DNA of 64,000 nucleotides from Rhododendron vialii (taxonomy: Eukaryota > Streptophyta > Magnoliopsida > Ericales > Ericaceae), in assembly GCF_030253575.1 (NCBI RefSeq), contig NC_080563.1, positions 18,347,001-18,411,000 of the forward strand, in the 5' to 3' direction. Position 1 is the stretch's first letter; every line of letters begins with the position of its first letter. Shown here in pieces: positions 1 to 12,056 of the stretch. Both the position numbers and the translations under genes were made by a program. Below the pieces are notes generated by a model. That model did not search any database, was not told the DNA's origin, and saw nothing but the letters and a program-made list of their open reading frames with translations.

Positions 1-456
1 CCAAGTTCTCTACTTTCCGACCTTGAGGTCAAGTCTATTCTTAAGGGGCAGTGAATGTTATGAATTAGAAATATTATAATAATTCATGTAATAATTGAGT
101 TGAATTTTTATTTTCCAACTATATTTTATGTGCATTTTCCTATCTTGTTTTACACGGAAAAATCAATTAGTTTGTTGGATAGAAGGGGGGCTAAGCTGCC
201 ACAGCACACAGCTGTAAAAGGGCAGCTGCATAGGAGGGATGTATGTCATTTTTCTATCTGCAAATTCTCTTCATTCTCTTTTTATTGGAATATATAAGAA
301 GATTTCTTTCTTTCTTTTCCGAATGGTCATTACAGTTTTGGCCGAGGCTTTTCCCACTTTGGTCTCTCTCGCCCCATCTCTCGACGGCCGAGGCTATTCC
401 TTTCGGCTCTGAGTCTCTCTCTCTAACAGCGCTTCTGTAGTAGATTCGGTAGCACA
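1..456 (+). promoter_or_regulatory. Upstream region and 5' leader of the MOR1-like gene
   Basis: No coding gene is visible. A good TATA box (TATATAAG) lies at 291-298, about 160 nt before the ATG at 457, and the stretch between them is pyrimidine-rich like many plant 5' leaders. Near position 45 a purine run (AAGGGGCAGTGAA) is followed by TGTTATGAA, which resembles a polypurine tract next to the start of a retrotransposon LTR. The promoter may therefore lie in, or next to, an old LTR. The TATA call is from sequence; the LTR idea is inference. Confidence 0.4.
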
Positions 457-3400
457 ATGTCGGAGACGGAGGATGAGAAGTTGTTGAAGGAGGCTGAGGA
501 ACTGCCGTGGGAGGTTCGACTGTTGCATAAGAACTGGAAGGTGAGGAACGAGGCTAACATCAACCTCGCCGCCCTTTGCAATTCCATCACGGATCCCGAG
601 GATCCCCGCCTACGCGAATTCGGTTAGTTGGGGTTTCGTTTTCGTTCCTTAGTTATGGACTTTTTTGGTTTTTCGGTTAGTTATGGTTTCGTTTACGTTC
701 GTTAGACATGGACTTTCTGGTTTTCGGTTAGTTAGGGTTTCGTTTGGTTAATTGGTACTCAATTGTTGGTCAGGGCCGTTCTTTAAGAACACCGTTGCGG
801 ATTCAAACCCGTACGTGCAGGAGAGGGCTCTCGACGCGCTGATTGCGTACTTGAAAGTTGTCAATGCAGATTCTGCGTACTTCGTTGTTTTTTGGTTTTC
901 TTGTCTCATTTTTGTTTTTTTGGTATTCCTTTTCGCATTTGATTTCTGGTCAGATTTGCAATTTCAATTTTCGTAGGGAAGGATATGCGAAAGAAGTGTG
1001 TGATGTAATTGCAGCAAAATGCCTAACTGGTAGACCCAAGACAGTCAAGAAGTCTCAGATGGTGTTCATGCTTCTGATAGAGTTGGAATCTGTTGACGTT
1101 GTCTTGGTATGTGGATTTTGGACAACATTCTGAATATCTATGCTTTGTAGCAGTGCATATTTGCATTTGATGTTACAAGTTTTAAAGGTAGTTAGTAGCA
1201 AGTGACATTATGAAACATGGAATATTAGTGGAATCGAAGATCAATGGTTAATACTTTCTCAACTTTATTTATTGGTTACGTATCTGGTTCGATGATGTGG
1301 CTTAACATTTTGTTTCCATAAAGTAATTGTTGGACAAATTAGGAAGTCAATAGACTTAGAAGACATTATTTACCCTTTAATTCATAGTTGCACAAGAATT
1401 CCTACTCATATAAGGGCAACATTGCAAAGTATATGTTATGACTTTGTACTTATAGGTGATAGCCCTTGGAAGAATTTTGTAAACTCCTGCTTTCTTCCAA
1501 TCTCTTTTTCATTAAGAAGATGAAGGGTTAAGTGGTACGGTACCACATGTATTTTACCTATACATTTTCAATAAGTAGTCCCATGTTTATGTGAGTAAAC
1601 AGTGTTTCTGTTTGCATTGCTAATACTCCAATGTTTACGTCTTGGATTGCATGTTCCTAAGAATGTACTTCATTCCAGAAAGGAATTTATGAATACAAAC
1701 GGATCCAAAATTTTCTTAACTTTTTAGGGGAAAACAATTCAATGCAATGAAGAAAAATTCTGGAGAATGGAGTTTTGGTAGGAGAATTTGAAATAAGGGG
1801 CTGTTATTTCTGTCAGCATTTTCTGTATGTGTGAAATTATGCATATGGTGGGCGGAGCACTTTTAGGGAACAGAATGTGACAGAGAAAGGAGTCCCTGCA
1901 AAGAACCCTCCCACTTGCCTCCGTCACTGAAGTGCATCCTTTTACTGGATCATTGTTCTTGTTTGTCTTTTTCTTCAATGTTCATATTATTGTTTGAGTA
2001 CTGTCAAATAGTTATGACCATTTGCAGGATGCTATGGAGAAAGCTATTATTAAAAAGGTTGCTAAAGCAGTTGTTCCAGCAATTGATATCATTTTGCAAG
2101 CTTTAAGGTGAGCACGTGTGTTTGGTACGATGGAATCTTCTTTTGACTGCTCTTTACATCTCTTGCTGATTTGGGGACTCCTGTATGTTTTGGCATATTT
2201 TAGAGAATTTGGGGTGAAGATAGTGCCCCCTAAAAGAATATTAAAGCTGTTGCCTGAACTCTTTGACCACCGAGATCAAAATGTTCGTGCTTCATCCAGA
2301 GGATTAACGCTTGAGCTTTGTCGTTGGATTGGAAAAGAAACTGTGAAATCAGTATTGTTTGAGAAAATGCCAAATGCGATGGTATGTTAGCTATTTTCTG
2401 GTTGTGGTGCCTTTTACTTCTTAGTTTTGTACCCTGGTTTAATTTTCTTTTTCTGTTCCTTTATTAAAGAAAAAAGAATTGGAGGCTGAGCTTGTCAGTG
2501 TCTCTGGGATAGCTAGACCATCTCGCAAAACAAGGTACTTCTTTAGTGATTTGGTGTTCTCTTCTATTGAAACACAGAATTTACCTCGAAAGAATTACTG
2601 GACGTGATCGATTTGTCAATTTACTTGGGTACTAGCTAACTTTTTTGCAATTGTATAAAAAGTCGTTTGTGTTTAAGACCTCATGCTGGTTTGGGGGATC
2701 AGGGAAATGCCTTTAGGCCTTTTTTTTTCTGGGAAAATACCATTTAGTTACCTTGTTTCTATGATTTTTATTTTCCTGTGTAGCCTCTTTTCTTATCTGT
2801 TGTCATTGATCCGTTTCTTCCTCTTTCCACATAACATGAGTTAAGCTTCATCCATTAGGGCGCATCGTGCTTTTTAGTTCGTTTTGCTGCCTAGGGTAGT
2901 GTACAATTATTTGTTTGAGAGTTGACTTAGGATATGCTCCGTTTACGCAACATAATGGCTTTGAGAATTTGTCCTTTAATTTTTGGAGAACTGGATTTGA
3001 CCATTTTTCATGTGGCTGACTTTTTGACTCTGAGAGTTTCTCCTTTAATCCTTGGAGTTCAGTATTTGACCTTTTTTTTAATGTGGCACGTGTAGCTTTA
3101 TTCATTTTGTTCCTTATGAAGAAGTAGGGGGAGTATTAATTTAATGTTTTTCTCGAAAGAGGAAACAAGGTGTGGAATTAGCAAGTTTCTAGCAATCAAG
3201 AAACTGGTGCTTCTCTCTGTTAGTTTGATACGCCTCATGGGATTGTATCCTTAGGCAAGTTTGCCTGATGCGTACCCTGTGCTGATGATTATCTTATTCT
3301 TTTTTCTTATCTATAGATTCCAATTCCATACCCATTTTCAGTTGGCATCTGAGTTGAGCTCATCTCTAGCTGATTTTCTTGCAGCTGAGATTATTTATGT

Positions 3401-6400
3401 TTGTAATACTACACTAGGTGCATTAGTATTTGTACTTAGGCAGTTGAAAGACATATCCACAACGCTATTATCTATTAAAGTTGAAGTTAATTTGTTGATT
3501 AAAGTTCTAGTTTATTCAATCATCTGATTAATTTTTATTTTTTTGGCCTCAGATCCGAGCAAGAACCTGTGTCTGAAATTGTAGGTTCTGGTCGTGAAGA
3601 ATCTGTTGCTGATGGTAAGTGATTGATTGTGTAAAACTAATGCCTTGTTCGATTCCCTTTTGGGAAGCTTTTTTGTTTGGTTTCCAGGGTAATGAGTAGA
3701 GAGAGAAATTAGGGTAATAATTAGAGATAGGGGTAATGAGTGGAGAGAGATAGAGAGAGAAATGAGAGTAATGATTGGAGATAGAGGTAATGAGTGGAGA
3801 GAAAAATGAGAGTAATGATTGGAAGTAGGGGTAATGAGTGTTTTTTGAGTTGAATTTTTTTTTTTTTCCAAATATGCAACCGAACAAGGCATAAGCGAGT
3901 TATGTTCTTTAATTTGTTGATGAATGAGGTTGAGTATAGCTTATAGTCGTGTTTGTGATTGAATTTGGCATTTAAGACTTGGAGTTTTTAATTTGTGAGA
4001 TGCTATTTACCCTGAAAAAGTACCCTGTAAGGTAGAGGATGATGCACAACTTTATTGTGACATGGGCGGTGAGCTATACCATGAATGAATCTGGTCAAAA
4101 TATATCAAAATTTGGGCACGTTTTTGCATTTTTTCCTGGGTATGTAGCATTAGTGGGTTAATTTGATGTGGTTCTGCATGAAACGAGTTGCGGCATTGAA
4201 TGATTGGACCTTAAATATTTGTTTGCCAGCAGCCCAGGAAATAGATGAGCATCAACTTGTTGACGCTGTTGATATATTGACTCCTTTGGAGACGGCAGGG
4301 TTTCAGGATGGACTGGTTAGTGCTCCCTATCTTGTTTCTATGTTATTAAGAAACATCAGATTTTTCATTTCCTGTACTTCCTTTGTATTTGTGCTATTGT
4401 TTAAGATCATGGAAGGCAATTTTTTTCTAGTCTTCTTCAACATTTTGTTGTACTAATATTTATTGCTTATGCATTATTCTCAATGACGTGACCTGAAAGT
4501 TGCACTACTTGGGGTTCTGAATATTTGCAGCCAGGTGATATGAGTCTTGAAGAGATTGAACGCAGAGTAGGTTCTCTCATACAACCTCATATTGTTGACC
4601 GATTGAAGAGCGCTGTCTGGACAGAGAGGTTTAAAGGTATTTTCTCTCTGTGATCATTGTGGAAAATCAATGTTTATGATTTCTCTTGACATTCTACAAT
4701 TAATTTCGGTGAAACTACTAAGTCTTAAGTGAAAGAAAAAAATGCTGGTATTGTTTGACTTGCTGGTTTAGTCTCTTTCCATTTACAGAGGGACATGGTC
4801 ATTCAATGTGCTTGTCGTTGTCCTAGAAGTTTTGTTGACCTGAGGGTATATACCCGAATAGATTTGAAATGGTCTTAGGATCATATCCCTGGTGCAGGGT
4901 GATTCTTTCAATATATACTGACTTGTTTGATTATTATCACGAGTAATGGGGATAAATGCATGGAGTTAAACCAGTTGCTGATCATTTATAGTTTCTCTTG
5001 TGGTTGAAAGTGGTTGTGTTGTTATGTGCCTTTTTTATGTTGTGATTCAGACTATTCTAGCATTTCTGGTTTTATGTTGTATCTTTGGCATGTGACACAA
5101 GTCAAGTTCTTCTATTCTAGCAATTGATAGTACCTTGATGTGCCCATGTTTCAATTGCCAAGATCAAGTTCTAGCAAATATCCACAATTATTTTTGTTGC
5201 AGCAATTGTGTCATTTAAAGAGCAGGTGGAATTGATAAAGGAACTTGACCAGTCGGTGGAGATCTTAGTTCGTTTCCTCTGTGCTGTTCCTGGATGGAGT
5301 GAGAAAAATGTTAAGGTATCTGACTTTTTAGGTTATCTTCCTGGTGAGGTGTTGAGGGTACTTTTAGATTATTGATCTGTCCCCATTGAAAATTGCAGGT
5401 CCAACTAAAGGTTATTGATGTTATCACCCATATAGCTTCAACTGCATCAAAGTTTCCAAAAAATTGTGTTGTTCTTTGCATTCTTGGTGGGTACTTTGGC
5501 TGTTAATTATCAAGCCTTGTGGATAAAACAAACATGCATTGGTGAAACAAACTAGTGTCTTGGAGTGGTTTTCTAAGCCAGTGCCATAGAAAATCTGTTT
5601 TTTTTTTGGTGCTTAAGTTGAAGTTAAAAGGAAGCTTGTATGCTTTGGCTGATTTGTAATCTCCAGTAAATACGCCTCATTGATAGGTATTGGTGAATGT
5701 GTTGCGGATATGAAGACCTGTGCTCGTGCCAAGAAGTGCCTAACAACGTTTTCGGAGGCCGTAGGCCCAGGATTTATTTTTGAAAGAGTAAGTCTGGCTG
5801 CCTTTTGGTACTTTACTTTTTGGTTTTAGTAAAGATGTGCATGCAACCGATGCTTAGATGGGTCCCTTGTTGAGGCAGGGAGGTCTACTCTTTTATCAAT
5901 CTGTATTTTTGTGTCTGCTTGGTTTCCGAAAATCTGCATTTTTTTTTGTTCTAGCTTTACAAAATCATGAAGGAGCACCGTAATCCCAAGGTTCTTATCA
6001 AGGGTATCCAGTGGATGGTTTCAGCAGTTGAGGACTTTGGTGTTTCAGATTTAAAAATTGAGGTATTTCCAGTTCTTGTAGAATGATATTGTCGTCTTGT
6101 ATTACTATTCTAGTAGTGTGAAGGTTCATATTATGATATTCATCTTGGATAAGTAACGTGTGTCATATTAAAGAGCATAAAAAGGGGATGCTACCTTATG
6201 CTATACCATATGATAAGCTTCATCCTTAGAAAGACAAGGCTGTACAACACAAAAGGGCAATGAATGCCTGTGGATTCTTACAAGTCAAGGTTATCAACAA
6301 AATGTAAACTTTGTTCAAGTCCGTAGAAAACCTTCCCGGTGTTTGAACTTCAAGAATAACAATAAAGAAACTTTTTGGTCTATCCAAAGGCTTCTCTGCT

Positions 6401-9400
6401 TCTTGAAAAATTCCTTATAGTGTGCTTGCCCCATCTGTTCCACATCTAGCAAAATTCAGATAGCAACCGAGTATGACTGGTGAAAACATTCTCCTGGCCA
6501 TCTCTGAACCACCAAAACCTTTGGGAGTCTCGGAGAACTAGTTTCCAAAATGAGCAACCAAACATCTTTGTAAGAATATGACCATTCCTTCTCTTTGTAC
6601 CACTACACTTACTTCACATCGTCCTACACCCCTGTTATGCACCACATGCTATGAGCTCCAAGGCCATCACCCTTCTTTGCCACCTTTAAGTATGGCCAGG
6701 ATCCACCTTTTCTCCCAAGGGGCGCCAGCCTCTGAACTCCCAGAAATTCTACTTACACTTCCATCCGTATAGCTTCCTCTAGAGTCTGAGGGATGTAAAT
6801 TATCTGGCACCTCTCAATCAACCATACAAATCACGCATGTTACATCGACTAACCAATTTAGGGTGTTGTACCCATGTCGACACGACACGATGTCAGCCTC
6901 GACACCATGATGGCGTAGCCGTTGATTGGTTGGACCGTAGTTGTCCGCTTTGGAAGCCCCAAGGCCATGGGCCCGATGCGTACAATTAAGTCTTTTTGGT
7001 CCAATAAGTGTCTTTGGTAATTTTATTACTTCAATTATTAGTACTAGGAGGCCTTTTAATAGTTAATTAGGTTATTTTAATGTTACGTTTATTTCCATTA
7101 GGGTTATGACTCTATAAATAAAGATGTTCAACAATGTAATTGTCAGACTTGATTAATGAGAAATTGAGAATAGGGTTTTGACCCTTGTGTGCCTCTCTCC
7201 CCTTCTCCATCTTTCTTGTCCGTCATCACACCATCTGTGTCAGACACGGCAAATTCCAGCTATTAGGTTGATGTTCCGGCGAAGGAAAAGGAGAATAATA
7301 GATATTGGGCTAAAGGCTAAATGGTTCAAGAGACTGCCTCTATCCCCTTATTTTGGGAATCCAACTTATTAAGGAAACCTAATCATTACACTTTTAAAAG
7401 TCCAACTTTTCCATATTACCATTCACCATTTTCAAAGAATTAGGAGGTTTTGAATTTGAAAATTCAAAAAAGAGAAGGGCAAAATTTTAATTTCACCCCA
7501 TTTTCTTTGTTGACTTTCAAAGTGGACATTTATTTGGGGACAACAAAAAGTGAGAAGTGGGCCAATAGAAAGGGACAGAGGGGGTGGTAGCATTTGAGAA
7601 CTATTAACTTATGTCGAGTCCGACACCTGTATCCAAGTCCGGGTAACATAGCAGATCACGAATCCGCTTGTTTGATACTTCTACCAGCCCACTGTAGTAT
7701 AGGCACAGACCCGTTAGCCATTATCAATCTGCACGTGTAATTGCGGTTTGGGGCCAATGCCGTTTCCATGATTGAATGGTTTCATTCTCCTTGGTCCACC
7801 AGATAAATGGTTTTCCATCCTAGTTGGGTCAGTATTGTCCTGTGACGAGATCCTATGTCAGAACCCAAAGCCATGGCTCCACAGGAATTTTGCTTAGTAT
7901 GAAAAGTTGTGAATTGATTATGTAATATGTTTTGTTTCTCCCTCTAGTAGAAGTACTAGTGCGACTATAATAGTTTGTTATTGTTATTTGTTTCTCAGGA
8001 TTTGCTGTATTTTTGCAAATCTATGGGTTTGCTATCCAGTGTTGCTGCTGCTAGAAATGCCACTATAAAACTGATTGGTGCTTTACACAAGTTTGTTGGG
8101 CCAGGTATTGTTCATCTGGGTTTTGAAACCATGGGATATCTTGAGCTGATGATAATTATTCTAAGATGTTCCTTTTCTTGAAGATATCAAAGGGTTCTTC
8201 TCAGATGTCGGACCTGCTGCTCTTTGTATTGCACTTGAGGCAGAGTGCAGAAAAAACCCTTTTGTGGTATGCCTATGATCATGAGGTTCAACCATTCTGT
8301 TCCCGAATATAATTGGGTTTGCATAATTTTTTAATTTTGTGTTGCAGAGTGGAGCTGCAGTCCCAAAAAAGACTATAAAGTCGTTGGAATCCTTGTCATT
8401 ATTGTCTGGTGGTGGCTTAGGTAGCCTACCATGCAAAGATATTAGTGCAATACCTACTTTGATGAAAGGATTAGAAAGTGCTGATTCGAAGGTCTGGTTT
8501 TCAGCATATAAATCCTTTGTTTGTAATGTAGTTTGTGATTATGAGTTACATTTATTAGAAGTGGTACCTATTGTTCAGAATTATTCTCCTGAATGGGTTT
8601 TTCTTTTATCCAGGTTCGTTTAGAATGTATTGAGGTTTTATCTAAAATCTGGACAGGTTAGTTTAGAATCTGTTCAAATCCTTAGTCTAAGTTGCTTCTG
8701 TTTCTGCATTTCTGTTTTGTCTCATGGCGTTTGGAACTTTTGAAGTTCAAATTGCACACGGTAGATCTAGAATATATTTGCCTTTCTAATTTTTTTTTTT
8801 TACAATGAGAGCACTTCAGCAAAGCCTGGACCTCACCTTGCTCCTCGCGCCCAAGCCCAAATGGACTGTACACTTTGATGTGCCTCACGCCTTCAATAAC
8901 AATTTTGTAGACCAAATGAAAATCATGCTCATCTCCATAGCTTTAAAGTCATAAATTTCTAGATTTTTTGCCCTGTTGGACTACGGGCGTGTTTGCGATA
9001 GCTGTGGATACAGACTTCAGATTTTAGCTTCAGATTCTGCTGCAGATTTTGGATTTTTGTATCAGTTAAAAAACCTGTTTATTGCATCTGCGAGATTATG
9101 AGAATTTCATTATTTTCTGAGAATTTGTGTTGCAGAATTTCAAAAGCTACCCAACGTCAACTTTGGGATTTTGTGAATTTCTTTCCTTTTTTAGGTTCTC
9201 AAAATCTGTAGATTCTAAAAATCAGTTATGTAGATTTTTGACGAACATTCTAAGTAGAATCTAAAAATCTATCAAAATAAGTTTTTGCAAACACCCACAA
9301 ACATTCTAAACTCTGGTCATTTCTTATATTTTATTTTCTCAGTCTATTTATTGGCATCATTTGTACTTCAGTTTCAAATTTTTCTCTCTTAGGGGACACT

Positions 9401-9952
9401 GGTGTACTCACCTGGTTACACATGACGTTAATGTGTCCCAAATGTATCATTAGCATTTTTGTTCTTACCTTGTTCTATAAGTAATGACATACGCTTGTTT
9501 TTAGCTGTATTCCTTGCTGTTGCTCTCACATTATACTGCTAACTACTGTAATTGGTTTGGAATGTTTGTAGTTATATATTTATCAACAGATATGAATAAA
9601 TGTCATGCATGTGTATGTTGTTCCACACTATTTGAAGATTTCAAATTCAAATTTTGACTCTTTCTTCACATCTGTTTTATGATCTGTAATTCTGATGTAG
9701 CTGGATGAAGTGGTGAAGTTTAGGATCTGTATCTGGCGCAATCTTTACTAGGTACTGCAAGATTCCTGCAACAAGATTTTGCAGTTTTTCCTCCCCCTCT
9801 TGCGTTTTACTCAACTATTCTTCATCTTGATATGCATATGGCCTTTTAGTTATCCTGCTTTGGTTGCTAATGTATGTGTCCTTTTGTTTATTTTAGGGAG
9901 AACTTTGGTCACTCTGAACTCCGGATGGTTTGAGGATTTGGGAAGACACTGA
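457..9952 (+). CDS. Truncated MOR1/XMAP215-like microtubule-associated protein (TOG1 plus TOG3-like, no TOG2)
   Basis: XMAP215/MOR1 proteins bind tubulin through TOG domains and promote microtubule growth. Exons: 457-622, 774-876, 977-1106, 2028-2107, 2204-2381, 2470-2534, 3553-3614, 4230-4315, 4531-4636, 5203-5315, 5399-5486, 5687-5787, 5955-6062, 7999-8104, 8184-8266, 8348-8491, 8614-8656 and 9897-9952. All junctions are GT-AG and frame is kept, giving about 605 residues; plant MOR1 is near 2,000. Residues 1-220 match TOG1 (LPELFDHRDQNVRAS, LELCRWIGKE). After ILTPLETAGFQDGL (about 290) the protein jumps straight to PGDMSLEEIE, so TOG2 and its linker are missing. Residues 300-525 resemble TOG3 (LCAVPGWSEKNV, ARNATIKLIGALHKFVGP). 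The end is the first TOG4 helix plus a frame-shifted tail; if intron 17 is retained, TAG follows at 8659. Start chosen for MSETEDEKLL, the family N-terminus. Family identity is firm; whether the gene works is uncertain. Confidence 0.8.
3641..3891. mobile_element. PIF/Harbinger-like MITE in intron 7 of the MOR1-like gene
   Basis: A 251-bp element has perfect 11-bp terminal inverted repeats (TGCCTTGTTCG / CGAACAAGGCA) flanked on both sides by TAA (3638-3640 and 3892-3894), the target duplication typical of PIF/Harbinger elements. The interior is made of several degenerate copies of a purine-rich unit containing GGTAATGAGTGGAGAGA, and it has no coding capacity. Confidence 0.75.
6063..7998. repeat. 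Long intron 13 of the MOR1-like gene filled with decayed repeat DNA
   Basis: This intron is nearly 2 kb while most others in the gene are 80-400 bp. Roughly 6860-7620 looks like LTR-type DNA: a TATA-like tract (TCTATAAATAAAG) near 7111 followed by AT-rich leader-like sequence. It is bordered by similar GTCGACACGACAC and GTCGAGTCCGACACC strings. The flanks, 6180-6850 and 7620-7960, look like unrecognised transposon remnants. No clean target duplication was found, so the class is uncertain. Confidence 0.35.
8985..9296. mobile_element. Non-coding element with short inverted ends in intron 17
   Basis: The ends GGGCGTGTTTGC (left) and GCAAACACCC (right) form imperfect terminal inverted repeats around about 310 bp of AT-rich DNA with repeated CAGATTYTG-like words. 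This fits a small hAT-type MITE. No convincing 8-bp target duplication is visible, so the call is tentative. Confidence 0.35.
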
Positions 9953-10754
9953 GAGTTTTCTTCTCTTTCCCTTCTTAAGCTCTTTGCAAGGCCATGAGGC
10001 TCATGATCTTTACTGTTTTGTTAAACACATATATTTCTGTGATAATACTGGCATGTAAGGCCGGTTGCTACTTTGAAAATCTATGGAGGTGCCTCTAGTA
10101 TATAAAGAACTCAGATTCTCTTTGATGGTTGCTGGAAGCTGCGATTGAAAAATGATATCTCTTCAGGTTATCGGCTGGAAGCGGAGTATAATTTTGCTAG
10201 AAGTGCCTTTTGGTTTTCCCATTCCCTTAATCCCATTAGGAAATGGATTTTCTCCGGTCCTTGTTTTAGATTGGAAGAGATAGGCATGACTTAAACCATC
10301 CATTTGCTGAAATCAACATTTTCGATTTGCTTGTCAACTCTTACCCGTCAAAGTTAATTCTTACCATTGAATATGGACGGAGGGGATCCGGCCAGACCTG
10401 GACCCGGACCAGTCCCATTAATGATTGACAAATTCAAACCATTGAATATGCCAATGAACAATCAACATGTGGACTGTCTCCTCTAGTCCAAAATATGGAC
10501 CAGAGAGGATCCAGACCCGTCCCATTAATAGCTTGGTTATCACTTGTCTTTGATTGGGGAGTAGTTCTTGTTGGTGGTGTAGTTAGTCGAGTACCTTAAA
10601 AAAGATAGTTGAGTTTGTGTAAAACATCAGGTATGTTTGTAAAATGTTTACATGTCCCAATTGTCCAATAATGGAGAGAAGTGTAAATACCCCGATACCA
10701 AAACAATTTATTGAAAATATTATCCTCAAACTATTATCCAAACGCATAGTACCT

Positions 10755-10822
10755 GTTTATCAAGTCTTCAGCATTTCTCCCTTAGCGTGTTTATCAAGTC
10801 TTCAGCATTTCTCCCTTAGCGT
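10755..10822. repeat. 34-bp tandem duplication
   Basis: Two adjacent 34-bp units starting at 10755 and 10789 each begin GTTTATCAAGTCTTCAGC and end in CCCTTAGCGT. They are identical across the unit, so this is a recent local duplication. No function is suggested. Confidence 0.85.
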
Positions 10823-11305
10823 ATTTGTACATCTGATTAATGAACTGTGAAAACCAACAAAGGATTGTAGTTTCATTCGCCCGCCCTAAAAAAGTTGGTA
10901 TCATAGTCGAGTTCTGGCCCTTGGAGCAAGCAATTTATTTTTTTCTTCTATGTTTAATAAGTACCATCTTTGAAAGATAAAAATCTACAAATACAAATAC
11001 AAAAAAAAGTGACTAGTGTGAAAATGTCTATTCAGACTTTTGTCTTGCAAAAGAAAAAAAGTTTAATCATTTTGATGATTGTTGTCACATTCCTAAATAT
11101 CATCAAGCTGAAAACCTCATGTATCTTTTTTGCCTAGCAATATCAACCCATAAATAACATTAAAAAGTAAGCGTCACACATCATTACACACTTAAGCTCC
11201 GTTTCACAAAGGTTCTTAATTTTTAAGTACTTATTTTTTTCTACTTTACGAGACAAGTAATTCTCTCACAATCTCATCTTTAATTCAAAACATAAAATAT
11301 TCTTA

Positions 11306-11674
11306 GAGCATGTACACCAATAGTTGTGTATTTTAGCTACTCAACAGTCCATTTTTTTCATTTCATCTATTCAAATCTCTCTCAACCTTATACCAATCCT
11401 CTCTATTACCATCTCTATTCTTATAAAATACTATAAAAATTTACTATTCATCCGGTACTAGAGCTCTATTGTAGAGAGGGAGAGAGAGAAAGAGAGAGAA
11501 AGAATTATTGTTTAATGAGATAACCCATGAATAGTTCCAATGTATTAATAGAGAGCCAAACCACCTGGAGCTATTTTACCTTTGTGTTTAGCTCCTCTGG
11601 TGCAAAGCAATTTTCTTATTTTGACAAGCTAAAATAGATAAAAAGTTTTTTTACCTTCACCGGTAAACTTGCTC
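11306..11674. mobile_element. PIF/Harbinger-like MITE, GAGCAT family, copy 1
   Basis: The left end is GAGCATGTACACC and the right end reads GAGCAAGTTTACCGG on the complementary strand. TTA flanks both sides (11303-11305 and 11675-11677). The 369-bp interior is AT-rich with an AGAGAGAAAG purine tract and no gene. The ends resemble those of the larger element at 17547-18268. Confidence 0.6.
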
Positions 11675-12056
11675 TTAACTACTCGAGCAATGTTATGAGC
11701 AGCTTTCACATACCCTAGGCAAAGGCGATGCCACAACCAAGGGTGTGGGGTCAGGCGACCCCTGGGAAAAAAATTACTACCATTTTGAAAATTTTCAGAA
11801 ATTTATAGACTGACCCATTGATATTTACGGCGACACCACATAGAATAATTTTTCCTTATCGATAGTCCATCAAAACGAAAAGTAAAAGTGACCGCCTTTG
11901 TTATCTTCGAGTCTTCGATCGATCGCCGATGGTTTGATTTTCGTCAATCGTTGCCTTGTTACCAGCTGGCAAGTTCGATTGAGTTTGGAAAGTTTCCTCT
12001 TTGCCCATTGGGGATCTGCATAATTTTATCTTATCTGCCTTGTTATTGTACAATGT

